From Phoronis pallida (lineage: Eukaryota > Phoronida > Phoronidae), in contig JAOXYC010000012.1 in the NCBI GenBank assembly GCA_028565715.1, forward strand, positions 1-63,442: a stretch of 63,442 nucleotides of DNA. Direction: 5' to 3'. The notes below the pieces were generated by a model. It was not told the origin of the DNA. It did no database searches and saw nothing but the letters and a program-made list of their open reading frames with translations. The stretch's first letter is position 1; each line of letters starts with the position of its first letter. Position numbers and translations under genes: made by a program. Positions 38,601 through 48,400 of this stretch are shown here, one piece after another.

Positions 38601-39609
38601 GTTTGTATATTTTAACAAACACATCGACGCGAATACGCTTAGAGCATTAGTTGATATGGCGTCCGTGGTTGGAAAAGATTGCGACATGCTTTTTGCAACC
38701 AAGTTCGTCAATGAAGTGTTTGAGCGGTTTGTCGTTCCGTACCTAAATGAAACCTTTGAAAATAACATGGTTTTGGAAGTCGAAAAGACAATGCTACCTA
38801 TGATTTTACCCAGTGCAAAAAAATACATCGCGTACCTTCCTCTCGATGGTGTTCGTTTAGCCAAGGGTGTGAGCACGGTCTCAAAAGGCGCTGTAGGAAC
38901 AAAGATAATGATCCTTGACTTTTGTATGACAAACTTATTGTCAGAAGGGAAGGCCCATTTACTGAAACTATACCACTATATAGGGAATAATATACTTAAA
39001 GAGATTGTCAGTGGTACGATGAATGTGGAAGCAGTACACAGGTCTGTTAGTATAGACACTAAAAAGTCAGTTTCATTGAAATACGCTAACTTGATGAATA
39101 GGTTGACAGACAGGGGACATAGCTTTTTATTCGAAAAGATCAAATTAAAGATAATTCCCATTGAACCTATCAATGGCGAGAAAGACTGGTCTTATGAAAT
39201 CGACGAAGAGCGAGAAGGAAAATGGAACGTAGTCAAAATGATGGTGGACGGGATGGCCGAGATCGTGACAATTTTGTGCACGGCGTACCCGTATAATATC
39301 GTCATCTTATTCGAGGCATTAAAAGCTGGAATATATTGCCCCATACTATCCAAAAATGACATCCAACGGTACATTGAAAACTCGGAGCCATTACCCGACA
39401 CATATAAACAAAACACTTTCAGTCAAGCTAAAAAACAAGAGAGAGAGTTTTTCAAGTTCAAGCAAGGCAACTGGTTTCGCAAGAATACTACCGCAAAAGT
39501 ATTTGTTGAAGGGTTGATGAGGTCTAACCGCGTCGTACAAAAACGAAAGCAGTGTACGCAGAGAAATACACTTGACAATTATTTCACAAAACGAACGAAA
39601 CTGAACTAG
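35602..39609 (+). CDS. Family B DNA polymerase, catalytic subunit (1,335 aa)
   Basis: All motifs are present in order. Exonuclease: Exo I LDIET (D254, E256), Exo II YNGSSFD (D364), Exo III YAMID (Y480, D484). Polymerase: motif A DFLSQYP (from D806), motif B KKVTLNSVYG (925-934), motif C YGDTDS (975-980). This is a complete proofreading replicative polymerase of the herpesvirus type. N-terminal CxxC pair (VCEKC, about residues 175-179) may bind zinc. A long insert (about 560-760) sits between the exonuclease and palm domains. The extreme C-terminus ends QRNTLDNYF (1320-1328), like a PCNA-interaction box, at the place where herpesvirus polymerases bind their processivity factor. ATG at 35602. 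Confidence 0.97.
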   Translation: MDVGYVFFHQLINVKKKVVRDHLNYYAMCTDSSDIKTLVMNQSYSDNHVITAVVLLVHPFENNAVNKEIIYSIVCLNSGYTIYQRCAEGDQSFYLANIDSYVFQTKAHSTGKFKDHRFFSEEDANDYINKHGVNNFYGNKHGMIDEFAVNSTYANLCTKHNRKTVFLTKDSLQPVCEKCTYIGERIEITSSEFVDLSRLKNYHLSSRGVDKFVFSNAAFVNKEFVYVGRIDEFPYIRTIQNYDFSKQIKLFCLDIETINRDTNMQPIDDKIIAISLVICHGNENYDEAVYITIGHRDDFRVDPDDGLARISLDDTTSKLVPFGKEMAVRLICVENESELMYTFVRLYKESRPHVVVSYNGSSFDLPFMSRSYFLNTGRYLPVELSLYNHDNVSYPQENRLYNEATLKYMRKNKRGLIDSGKIIYESDSISSSVSVDLLKFHKCTLSDASKKLGMNKGDVKHSEIASTYHNISTKHKLFEYAMIDSLNTMVLFYKMNKFEAYGLYNALQTMFGCKWNMTISGKQTLVSRATTYRQMRTHWFLDRATIKPRRRLAKEIMKSMVRYFMTHKRDHIEDGSNVDQILFDFHSGNCKTNTNTKILESSEVVRRIVHCDKSIDIKSFRTVLYQFMNNKRKLYKEFTTTDLLALMSYIGSGKNTHSLSEFSSLRRMFPREKAKLFDDFASYLVLTRRNLSPFEDMDLLMENYCNFHNREANVSALRDFVKAHLVKRGEQTISDRLYFSWKRTKICPREYKINSSFDKSQEELIVDMIVNATGNSIAAEMLPFDGAYITPPKTGIYIEHPVCVVDFLSQYPKSILVKNIGTETHISVERVIELKLEEEKDFVVCNVRRTDDSVHFKSYLQRGMLEYVKQNYVFFVSKREKVAIQNKSYEELLRSRVSDKKAAAEAKTWGDVESFKRFEDSSKTKKVTLNSVYGTLGNNTKPRFPACVTATGRSYIKRVNSECKNLFGEKIVRVYGDTDSSMLRLNKTATELRNMTVDELFVYFNKHIDANTLRALVDMASVVGKDCDMLFATKFVNEVFERFVVPYLNETFENNMVLEVEKTMLPMILPSAKKYIAYLPLDGVRLAKGVSTVSKGAVGTKIMILDFCMTNLLSEGKAHLLKLYHYIGNNILKEIVSGTMNVEAVHRSVSIDTKKSVSLKYANLMNRLTDRGHSFLFEKIKLKIIPIEPINGEKDWSYEIDEEREGKWNVVKMMVDGMAEIVTILCTAYPYNIVILFEALKAGIYCPILSKNDIQRYIENSEPLPDTYKQNTFSQAKKQEREFFKFKQGNWFRKNTTAKVFVEGLMRSNRVVQKRKQCTQRNTLDNYFTKRTKLN

Positions 39610-39921
39610 ATGTCAGGATGGAATTGGCAGTGTAACCGAGTTAATTATCGTAGTACATTAAATTAATGTAAATATCATTGACGCATCGAAACCTGAAAAT
39701 ATACGTGTGTGTTGTGTGCGAAATAAAACTAGTTGTTACCTTTAATGTTATTTTTATAATATGCAGTGCATTTCCTATGAGGTGGAATCCAACACCCAGT
39801 TTCATATAGTAACATATTACAAACACACTGAGGGCTATGAACAAATATCTTGTCAACAGTCTTAGTTAATTGAAACATAGAACTATTAAGAGAATTATCT
39901 AATACAAAACAATCACGTCAA
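39610..39921. other. Intergenic stretch with poly(A) signal only
   Basis: Contains AATAAA at 39722-39727 for the polymerase gene. A leftward 71-codon frame (39641-39856) opens with TTG and is not credible. No other feature seen. Confidence 0.5.
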
Positions 39922-40794
39922 TCATGTTGAACTTTTAACAGGAATGCGTGGAGAGTAATCGGCGTAACCCAATTTGACAAAACTAACGGTTCTTTTACAA
40001 TGTTTAAGTGCCACTGCATTTGGAATTGTCCACTTCTTGTCTGGCCTGAATACAAAATTTTGCAAGTGTAAATATTCTTCATTTCGCATCACATCTCTTT
40101 TTTTGAAAAAATTTCCTTGGTTATTGTGTAGGAAATTGAAAAAGCCAATTCGCTTGTTAATTTCTGACTCATGCATACGAACGCTTCGAGTGATTACAAA
40201 TTTAATTTCGTTTGGGCTCTCATCAAGACGAATGAATAGGTATATAATGTTTCCCTCAAGCCTGGTGATATCGATGTCGACCTCACACATGGATTCCGGT
40301 ATCCTAAGCGTGTTTTCCATACCTAAAGGTCCACAAATTTGAATGGGGAAAAGATCTTTAGAATTTGTCGTTTGGTTTGTTATACCAAAAACCCGCACAT
40401 TGAAACTAAAGTGTTCTGGTGAAAATCCAGTCTTTATTGAGTCGTCATGCAGCGTTGTACTTCTGGAGAAACAAAATTTGTTTTTGTAAACTTTATCTAA
40501 ATTAGTACATTCGGAAAAACTGGTTTTTATTAAGGTCCTTATATCTTCTAGTCTAAACAAATTTTCATTTTTTGTATCTACGGAAAAGAACATGTTGTAA
40601 TCCCTCCTGTTTCCGTAACATTGAAATACGAGCTCTCCACCTTCCGGATTTGAGTGTCGGTCCCAATTTGTTCTTCCTCCTACCACACTGATTGGTTTGT
40701 ATATAATTACAGGACCTCCATAATATTCTAAAGCTCTGTGTTCGTCGTTCAAAAGGTTGGCGACTAGAGGTGAATCTAATTGTTGATAGGACAT
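39922..40794 (-). CDS. Hypothetical protein (290 aa)
   Basis: ATG at 40794, overlapping the end of the upstream gene by 19 nt. It is beta-rich in the middle (MCEVDIDITRLEGNIIYLFIRL) and reminiscent of the jelly-roll-like dUTPase-related proteins of herpesviruses in general look, but no dUTPase motif is present. No TM. With the gene at 40776-41417 it forms a coupled leftward pair. Confidence 0.58.
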   Translation of the reverse strand: MSYQQLDSPLVANLLNDEHRALEYYGGPVIIYKPISVVGGRTNWDRHSNPEGGELVFQCYGNRRDYNMFFSVDTKNENLFRLEDIRTLIKTSFSECTNLDKVYKNKFCFSRSTTLHDDSIKTGFSPEHFSFNVRVFGITNQTTNSKDLFPIQICGPLGMENTLRIPESMCEVDIDITRLEGNIIYLFIRLDESPNEIKFVITRSVRMHESEINKRIGFFNFLHNNQGNFFKKRDVMRNEEYLHLQNFVFRPDKKWTIPNAVALKHCKRTVSFVKLGYADYSPRIPVKSST

Positions 40795-41417
40795 TGCTTA
40801 TCCAACGGTATGAGATGATGCATACACGGGTCGAGCTCTTCTTTATTGTAGTAGAAGAGAACAGAAGTATTCCTTGTTAATTCCAGAGCTCGCAATAAGT
40901 TATCAGATCTTTTAATATTCACAATTAAATCATATCCATTGAGCGCCTTACCCCGCAACAGGACGTTCAAAGGCTGTTTCTTAACTTCAATAAGACCTTT
41001 GAATATCGGTGAATGTGATTCCAGCAACATATCAAATATAATGTGTTTTTCATCAATGTGAAATTCGATAAACTGTCGTTGCTTGCAGTGATCATCACTG
41101 TTAAGTGTTATACTAACAGAATAGGTGCTATTGTTGTTATCGGTCAACTTAACATGCTTTGGTATATCTAATGTTCCGTTATTTTCCCCAAACAGTAGTT
41201 CTTCGCAAGTCCCATTTTTAATACATGAGCTTACCTTTCTAAATAACGTTAACCAATTTTCGAATTCAGAAAAATATATCGAGTAACAACCATTTTCGTA
41301 GACAAGTATACTGTTCCCACATATCTTTGTAATGAAGGTACCTTCGTTGCCATATATACCGCATTTCTCATTCTCCGTGTACAACAAATATAAATTGTCG
41401 TATGTTTTGATAGACAT
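40776..41417 (-). CDS. Hypothetical protein (213 aa)
   Basis: ATG at 41417, 9 nt downstream of the metallophosphoesterase stop. The protein is beta-rich with short repeated Ile/Tyr strands and no TM, signal or catalytic motif. Sequence character resembles the following gene (39922-40794), so the two may be distant paralogues, but I see no firm shared motif. Confidence 0.57.
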   Translation of the reverse strand: MSIKTYDNLYLLYTENEKCGIYGNEGTFITKICGNSILVYENGCYSIYFSEFENWLTLFRKVSSCIKNGTCEELLFGENNGTLDIPKHVKLTDNNNSTYSVSITLNSDDHCKQRQFIEFHIDEKHIIFDMLLESHSPIFKGLIEVKKQPLNVLLRGKALNGYDLIVNIKRSDNLLRALELTRNTSVLFYYNKEELDPCMHHLIPLDKQCPINN

Positions 41418-41426
41418 GGCGATCGT

Positions 41427-42422
41427 TCAAACGTGCACAATAACAAACACCTTGTTGTTATGAATTCGTTCCAAATCAATATTTCGAAGCGAGTAAGGAT
41501 TCTTGTTTACACGAATGTGTGCAACATATAGAGTGTCAACTATTCTCGACGAATCGATACAGATGAAGCTTTGGAATTTATCACTCTTTATATATATGTC
41601 GTTGGTTACAACAGCAAGCTTAGAATTGTGACCGAATAGAAACTTGATGTTTTTGGTATTGAAATTGATGTCATCCATTAACAGCAGTGATTTATCACGA
41701 GAGAACCAATCATTTCGAAGGCGCGTCATCCCGGATACTTCGCTGATGCGCTGATTGCATGGTGATCGTAAACGATTGACACCCGCGTGAGACAAAATGA
41801 TTCTTTGCCGTAAAAAGTGTAGGTATATTTCCCCAAACAGAAACATAAATATGACGTAAAAGAGTCGTGTCCTCTTACCTCTCCGTAAATATGTCATCAT
41901 TCTTCTCACGTATTCACGCTCATTCGACGGTTCAAAGACAGGAGTTTTTTCAGGATAACGATCTTCAAAGTGTTTCTCAAGAACGACGTAAGATTCCAAG
42001 CATGGGGTTGTGTGCGAAAATACACTTCTTAGCGGAAATACATGTCTATCGATTTCAAGCAGGGCTAAAAGGTTCTGCCATTCGGAAAACATGAGTGCCA
42101 GTTCATGATTTCCAAGGACAAGTTTACAATTGTTTGGAAACCTTATTATAAACTCCAATACGACCATTTGGTCCAAAATATCCTTGGACTTGAGTTTACC
42201 CAGAACATCACCCAAAAAGATTAACAGGATGTTTTCCTGTTTGAATTTATTAACATCTTTAAGGTCGGTGATTTCACTATTTATTAAATTTGTCAATTTC
42301 AAAAATTCTAGAAGTGTCTCAAAATCGTTGTGAATGTCACTTATTACATACACGTCCGTATACCCGCTGAACAAATCATCTACAAATTTCCCGTACACTG
42401 GTTTTGTCCGAGAACAAAACAT
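41427..42422 (-). CDS. Calcineurin-like metallophosphoesterase (331 aa)
   Basis: The dinuclear metal site is readable: VISDIHND (D29, H31), FLGDV (D72), LVLGNHE (N105, H106, E107), then ILSHAG and FLFGHN further on for the remaining His ligands. Order and spacing fit bacterial- and phage-type Ser/Thr or dinucleotide phosphatases. The GDxxDR signature of eukaryotic PP1/PP2A is not present (GDVLGK instead), so it belongs to the wider calcineurin-like superfamily. Substrate unknown: phosphoprotein or nucleotide. The ATG at 42422 shares a CATG with the divergent tegument-like gene at 42421. Confidence 0.85.
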   Translation of the reverse strand: MFCSRTKPVYGKFVDDLFSGYTDVYVISDIHNDFETLLEFLKLTNLINSEITDLKDVNKFKQENILLIFLGDVLGKLKSKDILDQMVVLEFIIRFPNNCKLVLGNHELALMFSEWQNLLALLEIDRHVFPLRSVFSHTTPCLESYVVLEKHFEDRYPEKTPVFEPSNEREYVRRMMTYLRRGKRTRLFYVIFMFLFGEIYLHFLRQRIILSHAGVNRLRSPCNQRISEVSGMTRLRNDWFSRDKSLLLMDDINFNTKNIKFLFGHNSKLAVVTNDIYIKSDKFQSFICIDSSRIVDTLYVAHIRVNKNPYSLRNIDLERIHNNKVFVIVHV

Positions 42423-45400
42423 GGCAAATAAATCGGTCGATTATTTCGATGGTCTACAATCTGTAGTGAGTTCATACGATCTGTCCCTGAGAGAGACTAA
42501 CCACTTTTTTAACCATATAGCTAGTCGCGACGGATATTTATCAGAATTTTTGACGCAGAGGCAAAAACAAACAGTGATTGAGTACTTTGGGACACAGTTA
42601 AAATCAATCTCAAGACCACCAGTGTGCTCATCAAGTATTGACAATGGATTGATTGGCGCCACCCGCAAAATAAGAATCGTTCATCCCACTTTTAAAACAG
42701 TCAATGCTCTTAGAATGATACATCATCAACCACCAGTAACCTCAAGGGGTGATCAGAGAGTAATGAATTGGTCATGTCACAATACCTTGTATAGTATCAA
42801 AAAAAACAGTTTGAGAATTCCAAATTTCTTACATGTGTTTACGATATTAGAGCTGGTAAACACGTTTAATCTGGATCCAAAACCAACAGTTGAGGAACTG
42901 GTGGCTAACAGTCCACCATTTCATTTAGAGGCTGAATTTAAGGAAAGTGGAAGTTTTGAGGATATTCATCAGCGACTTGACGATTACGTCTCGGACATAA
43001 AAGACCAGTTCGTCGACCACTGGTTGGACAAATGTTTAGACTGTGTTTTCGAGGCAGACACTAATGCACTTACGGAAGACATTAGTCGTTTCTTAGATTA
43101 CAAATATTCTCTAGGATTTATTCCACATAAGAAAGTGCAACCAAGTCAAACTAATCAGTATTCTTCGCAAAAATCAAATAAACGGGACGTTTTGATGAAA
43201 TCTTCACTGAAAGGAGTTAAACAATTTGAAATAGCCAATGAGAGGGACGTTTTTATTGTAGAACTAGTCGAGGAAGAGCGTATGGTTGGCATTGATTTTA
43301 AAACTGGCGAAGCAATTCAAGTTGAAATTATTGACTACGGTGGGAACTATGTCTCAGATAACATTCTCCCATTAGAGTTAAGAATGAATGAAGTTCGAAG
43401 GTCATACATCGACACCTTAAAAAACCGGGAGTATATAATATGTCAAAAACTTAACCCAAGTGAAGAATCAAGTGATTACTCGGACGAAGACGAACCCGGC
43501 ACGATGGTCAGTAAACTTGCTCGGGTTAGTGGTAAAACAAAAGTTAAGCGTAAAATGCGTAGGACTAAATCCAACACAAAAGGAAATAAGCGATTAGATT
43601 TTATATCAAGAGAATTTCAGCAAGAGACTAAACACGTGGAAAAGTTGCGGGACGGATTAGTCAGTTTGAAAGAAAAGGAAATGATGAAGGGTCATGAAGA
43701 CAGTAAACGTGTACTTAAAAAATTATCAGAACAATCAGAGAAGCTGGGGCGAACATCATCCTCCATAGACAAATGGACTCGGCATTTGGTAGAAAACATT
43801 GAAAAATTTAAAACAGGAATAATCAGTGCTGGGGAGTTTTTGAAAGGTTTTGAAACCAATCACAACGTAGAGGACTTGTACGAACGTCTGACGCACAATT
43901 TAGAAACGTTTGGTATAGATCTGAACGACAAAGATGGAGAGCCATTGAAACAATATGAAAAGAAGCTAACAGTTTTTTTCGCAGGGATGTGCACAGAGTT
44001 TACCGATGACTTGTCCACCATAAACGAAATCATGGACAATACCTTTAAGAAGATTGAAAAAGAGATTGCAAACAAATTGAGTCACTGTACGTCTGATGTC
44101 GACGCCCGTTCATTAGAAGGTGTGCACGCCATGGGACTACACACGGACGCCTATGGACACCGCACGGACCATGATGATTTGAACAGTGCGAGCATTTTAC
44201 ATATGTTTACCGCCAACTGTGACCCCAGAGTAAAGGCTGTCGACGAGTTAATGGACTTTGAAAAAAACATTCCCTCGTCTAGCGTGGGTGTTGTACCAGG
44301 AAACATCTTCAATAAAACGCGAACAAGTTTAGAGAAATCTCTAGTTGTGTGTAATTTACTAATATCGGCCTGCAAGGAGATGAGGGATAAATATGCAACA
44401 TTGTCTAAGAGATCGCACAAGGACAAGACTTTGTTGTCTCTGGAAAGGGGTGCAAAGAAGGATGCTATCACGAGTCTGAAGGTGACATCTGCGTTGTTGA
44501 AAGATCAAATTAAAACTAACAAAATGTTATCCGGAACGCTTCAGAAAGAAATTGGGAACTTACACTTGAAATCCAAAGATTGGCTTGAGCGTTTGGAAAA
44601 CTTAACCGAAAGGGGGTTAAACGATATGGTTGGGTTAAAAGAAGACTTATTGATTACCAGTCAGATATGTGTTGGTGACATGCAGTTCGAACCTTTGAAA
44701 AATGAACTGAACAATGTCATCCAGCAGCGGGAAGAAAGGATACAGAATTTGAGGTCTGAATATAATTTGGAACTAGAAGCTCTTAATGACCAGTCTTTTG
44801 GTGTACCAAGTACATCAATGGGAAAAATGCGTGATATAAAACATAAAAGAGATTGTGGTGTATCGTCCGCTGAATCGGAATTCCTAAATAGAATGAAAGA
44901 TATACGTCGTATAATGAGTGATATAAACACGATGGAAATTAACTTTAACGTCGACAAGTTTGAGTCACTGATGAATGGTAGTTCAGTCGTAACGAAAAGT
45001 AACCCGGAAATAATATCGGTGAAAGATCACTTTAAAAAGGCAAGTTTTGATGGTCAATTGTCTCAGCAGAACGTTGAGTATGCTGACAATATTTTAAGAA
45101 AACAATGGGAAACTTCAGTGTCATCTATGTTTCCTGAGAGGGTTGGGGTTAATATCAACGGGGTCAAAATGTTTAGCATTGATAACAGAGACGTTTTTTA
45201 TAGACTTATCGTCCCCTGCATATCTCTTGTCTATGGACATAGTCGCATTGCACCTCACATTGCAAATATGTATGGGGAAATTTTTGAAGATGAACATGAC
45301 TCTGTGAGAAAAGGTTTTTGTCGGATAAGTGTGAAGTACTCGTTGGATATTTTGACCCGGAACGCGGTATTGGAATATTTACAGCGACTCACAACAAAAG

Positions 45401-45492
45401 ATAGTGTCAACCGGAAAAGGAAAAGTGCGGGGTCAATTGAGTATACCTCTGAAACTCGAACTGTGAAATCTCGAAAAAACGTGAAACAATGA
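42421..45492 (+). CDS. Large coiled-coil protein with Tudor-like patch (1,023 aa)
   Basis: ATG at 42421 (the frame is open upstream to 42334 within the opposing gene). Residues about 278-323 read like a Tudor domain: VFIVELVEEERM...VEIIDYGGNYV...ILPLEL, with the typical DYG turn. After an acidic patch (SSDYSDEDE) and a basic NLS-like segment (KVKRKMRRTK) the rest is mostly helical coiled coil (about 400-850). It is first of three consecutive rightward giants, coupled to the next by an ATGA overlap. In this position and near the deubiquitinase it may be a tegument protein, which is inference. Confidence 0.68.
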   Translation: MANKSVDYFDGLQSVVSSYDLSLRETNHFFNHIASRDGYLSEFLTQRQKQTVIEYFGTQLKSISRPPVCSSSIDNGLIGATRKIRIVHPTFKTVNALRMIHHQPPVTSRGDQRVMNWSCHNTLYSIKKNSLRIPNFLHVFTILELVNTFNLDPKPTVEELVANSPPFHLEAEFKESGSFEDIHQRLDDYVSDIKDQFVDHWLDKCLDCVFEADTNALTEDISRFLDYKYSLGFIPHKKVQPSQTNQYSSQKSNKRDVLMKSSLKGVKQFEIANERDVFIVELVEEERMVGIDFKTGEAIQVEIIDYGGNYVSDNILPLELRMNEVRRSYIDTLKNREYIICQKLNPSEESSDYSDEDEPGTMVSKLARVSGKTKVKRKMRRTKSNTKGNKRLDFISREFQQETKHVEKLRDGLVSLKEKEMMKGHEDSKRVLKKLSEQSEKLGRTSSSIDKWTRHLVENIEKFKTGIISAGEFLKGFETNHNVEDLYERLTHNLETFGIDLNDKDGEPLKQYEKKLTVFFAGMCTEFTDDLSTINEIMDNTFKKIEKEIANKLSHCTSDVDARSLEGVHAMGLHTDAYGHRTDHDDLNSASILHMFTANCDPRVKAVDELMDFEKNIPSSSVGVVPGNIFNKTRTSLEKSLVVCNLLISACKEMRDKYATLSKRSHKDKTLLSLERGAKKDAITSLKVTSALLKDQIKTNKMLSGTLQKEIGNLHLKSKDWLERLENLTERGLNDMVGLKEDLLITSQICVGDMQFEPLKNELNNVIQQREERIQNLRSEYNLELEALNDQSFGVPSTSMGKMRDIKHKRDCGVSSAESEFLNRMKDIRRIMSDINTMEINFNVDKFESLMNGSSVVTKSNPEIISVKDHFKKASFDGQLSQQNVEYADNILRKQWETSVSSMFPERVGVNINGVKMFSIDNRDVFYRLIVPCISLVYGHSRIAPHIANMYGEIFEDEHDSVRKGFCRISVKYSLDILTRNAVLEYLQRLTTKDSVNRKRKSAGSIEYTSETRTVKSRKNVKQ

Positions 45493-48400
45493 ACGCCACA
45501 AGGAGAAACTTGTTGGTAAATGATTCAAAATACGACACTCGATCGATGGCGGATAGTGGTGTAGGGTCTCTAAGTGAGCTGGATGATGACGTTAATGATT
45601 TCACAATACCATCAAGCATTATAAGGGAGGAACCTTTTGAGAAAACGACGAAAATTGAAACCTTTCCAGAAAAGACACTGACGACCGTGACAAACAAAGA
45701 GAGTGTTTTACCAATGTTGACAAAGTCCCAATACCCAATTCGTTTTATCGAGTCAAATGCTGAACCCACTGTTTCTGTCAGAGTTGAAAACCCCAGGAAA
45801 TCCCTTACAAAATCCAGCATCACCCCGTCAAGTAGATATAACTTGAGGACTAGAAAAAGGCCAGAAGATAAATCAGTCACTTCCGGAATTGATAAAACGC
45901 GCACAACTGCAAAAGAGAGTGTTGGACTTATTGGATTATCTAGACCTAAAAAGAGGCGAAAGGGACCGGGTGTCGACTTGAGTGAAAAACACTTACAATC
46001 AATAAGAGAAGAAGAGGAAGAAATCGAGTTTTTCAAACGGCTTGATAATAACGACAGACGAGCTGGTCGTGCAAGGCGTAGACTTGCTAGAACTGACATT
46101 CAATCTAGTGCAAATGACAATTCAATCATTGGCGAAATTCAAAATATCTCGACTGAAAATGTTCCTATTCATGGTTCGAGAAATGTGGATGAAACCCGTG
46201 TGTTGGATGGTGTAAAGACTGTAGACGATGGACGACAGCTTGACATTGGGGAAACGTTAAGTGATTTACTGAACCCCCTGACAAAAAAAATTGTAGAAGC
46301 TAATGCAATGTCAAAGCAAATGCTTGAAACTACAACTTCATCTAAAGTTGAAATGTTAGGTCGACTCAGCGATTACAAGAAAGAATTCGAAGAGCATGTC
46401 ACGCTGTTAAATAAGGAATATAAAACTATAATTGAGTCGACCAATAAACATTCTGATGAAAAGATTAATGAAGTCTTGGAACGTGTTGTAACTTTTAAAA
46501 AGGCGGTATTCACGAATATAAGTGATTTTTTCGACAATATGCAAACGTCTTTACAACGATTTGGTTCTTTAAAAAGCGACATTGAATCGATGAGTGGTGA
46601 AATTAATCGCTTACAGAGCCAGATAATAAAGGCAAAAGAATTGAGTGAAAATCTGGTGTATTCAATCAATCGTTCAAACGGAGAGAAAATATCACCTCAA
46701 ACGGATTTGACTCTGTCCACTGCTTACACCGATGTTTTTACTATAATGACAAAAACAATCGAGGATTATGTGAAGAGCAATAACAATCTTTTACTTGAGA
46801 TGAAAAAAACGTCTTTGTTAGAAGATGACGCAATCAAAGATGTGCTTAAAAACTTGGGTACCTTACCGGGCTTGGAAAAAAACACCAAGGATTCTATTGA
46901 GCGTCTCAGCGTGTCAGTGGTAAAAAATAGCAGTTATATGAATGATGTAAATTTATTGTTACAAAAAATATGGAAAACAATAAAAAAGGGGAACACGGTC
47001 GATAAAGGTCTTCTTGTTTTAATAAAAAGGTCGAAATTATTGATATCAAACATAGAGAAACGAGAAGACCTGCTGTTAAATACTTTAGTGGATAATAGTT
47101 CAAAACTTGAAAAAAAGTTCAACACCATTGAAGATTATTTAAAAATAATTACAAAGAACGGCGAGACACAGGCGAGTAAGGCGGGTGAATACATTGAGCA
47201 TACAGAGAATGCTGTTTCTAACTTAGAACGCTCCGTTGTTAGCGAGTTAAAGAAGTTTATGGGGGATGGGATTTCGAAAAAGGGGGGAGAGAATGACGTA
47301 GACTTGGGTAACTTGTCAGACATACTAAATAGAATAAGCAATTCCCTCGCTACAATTAACAACATGCAAATAGACCAATCCAAAAATAGCAATGGCGGAA
47401 GTGCAATGAGCATGGCACAAATCAACGCGTATCTTGAGCATTTAAGCGAGAAACAAGGGGAAAATATGAATAGTCTTAAATCGTCAATTGATAACGTACA
47501 CCGTCAAATGGACGCAAACCAGCGAAATAATTTTGACAAGTACATCAGCCACATTGACTCCATCGAATCCAACCACATTAATGAAATCCAATCCATTAAG
47601 AGCATGATATCTGAGTTTATAGAAACTAATGATTTGGAAACAGAAATTTCTGGAAAAGCTAGTCACAGTTCTCGAAAGCGCGGTGGTAAACATTTTAATG
47701 AATCCGATGGAAGCAAGAGTGAGGATTTAATTAACAATTATGAACAGCTAAATGACCGTATGGGGGGAGGGGGTAATAATGATGAAGATTCGGATTCCGA
47801 GACAAGTCGCTCACGCAGAAGGCTCATTGAACCTATTGAACAGAGAGCGGTTAAATTTCTCGATGAAGACTTGAGTCTCTTCAACCAAATTTGCTTGAAT
47901 CTTTGTGTAACAAACCCCGACATGATTATAAAGTGTGTAGAGAATAGTAAGAAGAATGATGGCGAAAGTGATCTAGATCACTGTAAGCAAGTCGCGACAA
48001 TAATGAATGACGTGGTCAAAACGGAGTTGCTGAAATTGAACTTATATAATGATGTAAAAAGTCAACGATTATCGTTTATAAAACAATTCCAAGAAAACAA
48101 CAGGATTAAGACGGAGATATATAATAACGGCCTTAAATTAAAAAGCGAATCGAACCGCTTGAATGTAGAGTCTAGGCAAATAGATCTAGACAATGTTGTT
48201 CAAACTAAAACCATGGCGCGTAAACTTGAATATGAGAAGTCAAAGCTACATGTAGACATATTGAAAAATGAAGTCGATATTGCTAAATTAAAGTCGCCAA
48301 TAACGTATCCAAACTCTTCAGAATGGGCAAAAAGAAAAGTTTTTGTAAATGCAGTTAGGAATATTAAGCCAGTTAGAACTGATTGGTTTCAGGTGTTGTC

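Noticed and set aside
39641..39856. 71-codon leftward frame with a hydrophobic N-terminus after the polymerase gene
   Set aside because: Starts at TTG; AT-rich sequence readily gives hydrophobic chance frames.
39922..40794. dUTPase or dUTPase-related protein
   Set aside because: Beta-rich look only; none of the five dUTPase motifs can be read.
45407..46099. 230-codon leftward frame opposite the junction of two tegument-like genes
   Set aside because: Ser/Leu-rich mirror of a Lys/Glu-rich coding region on the other strand; a shadow frame.
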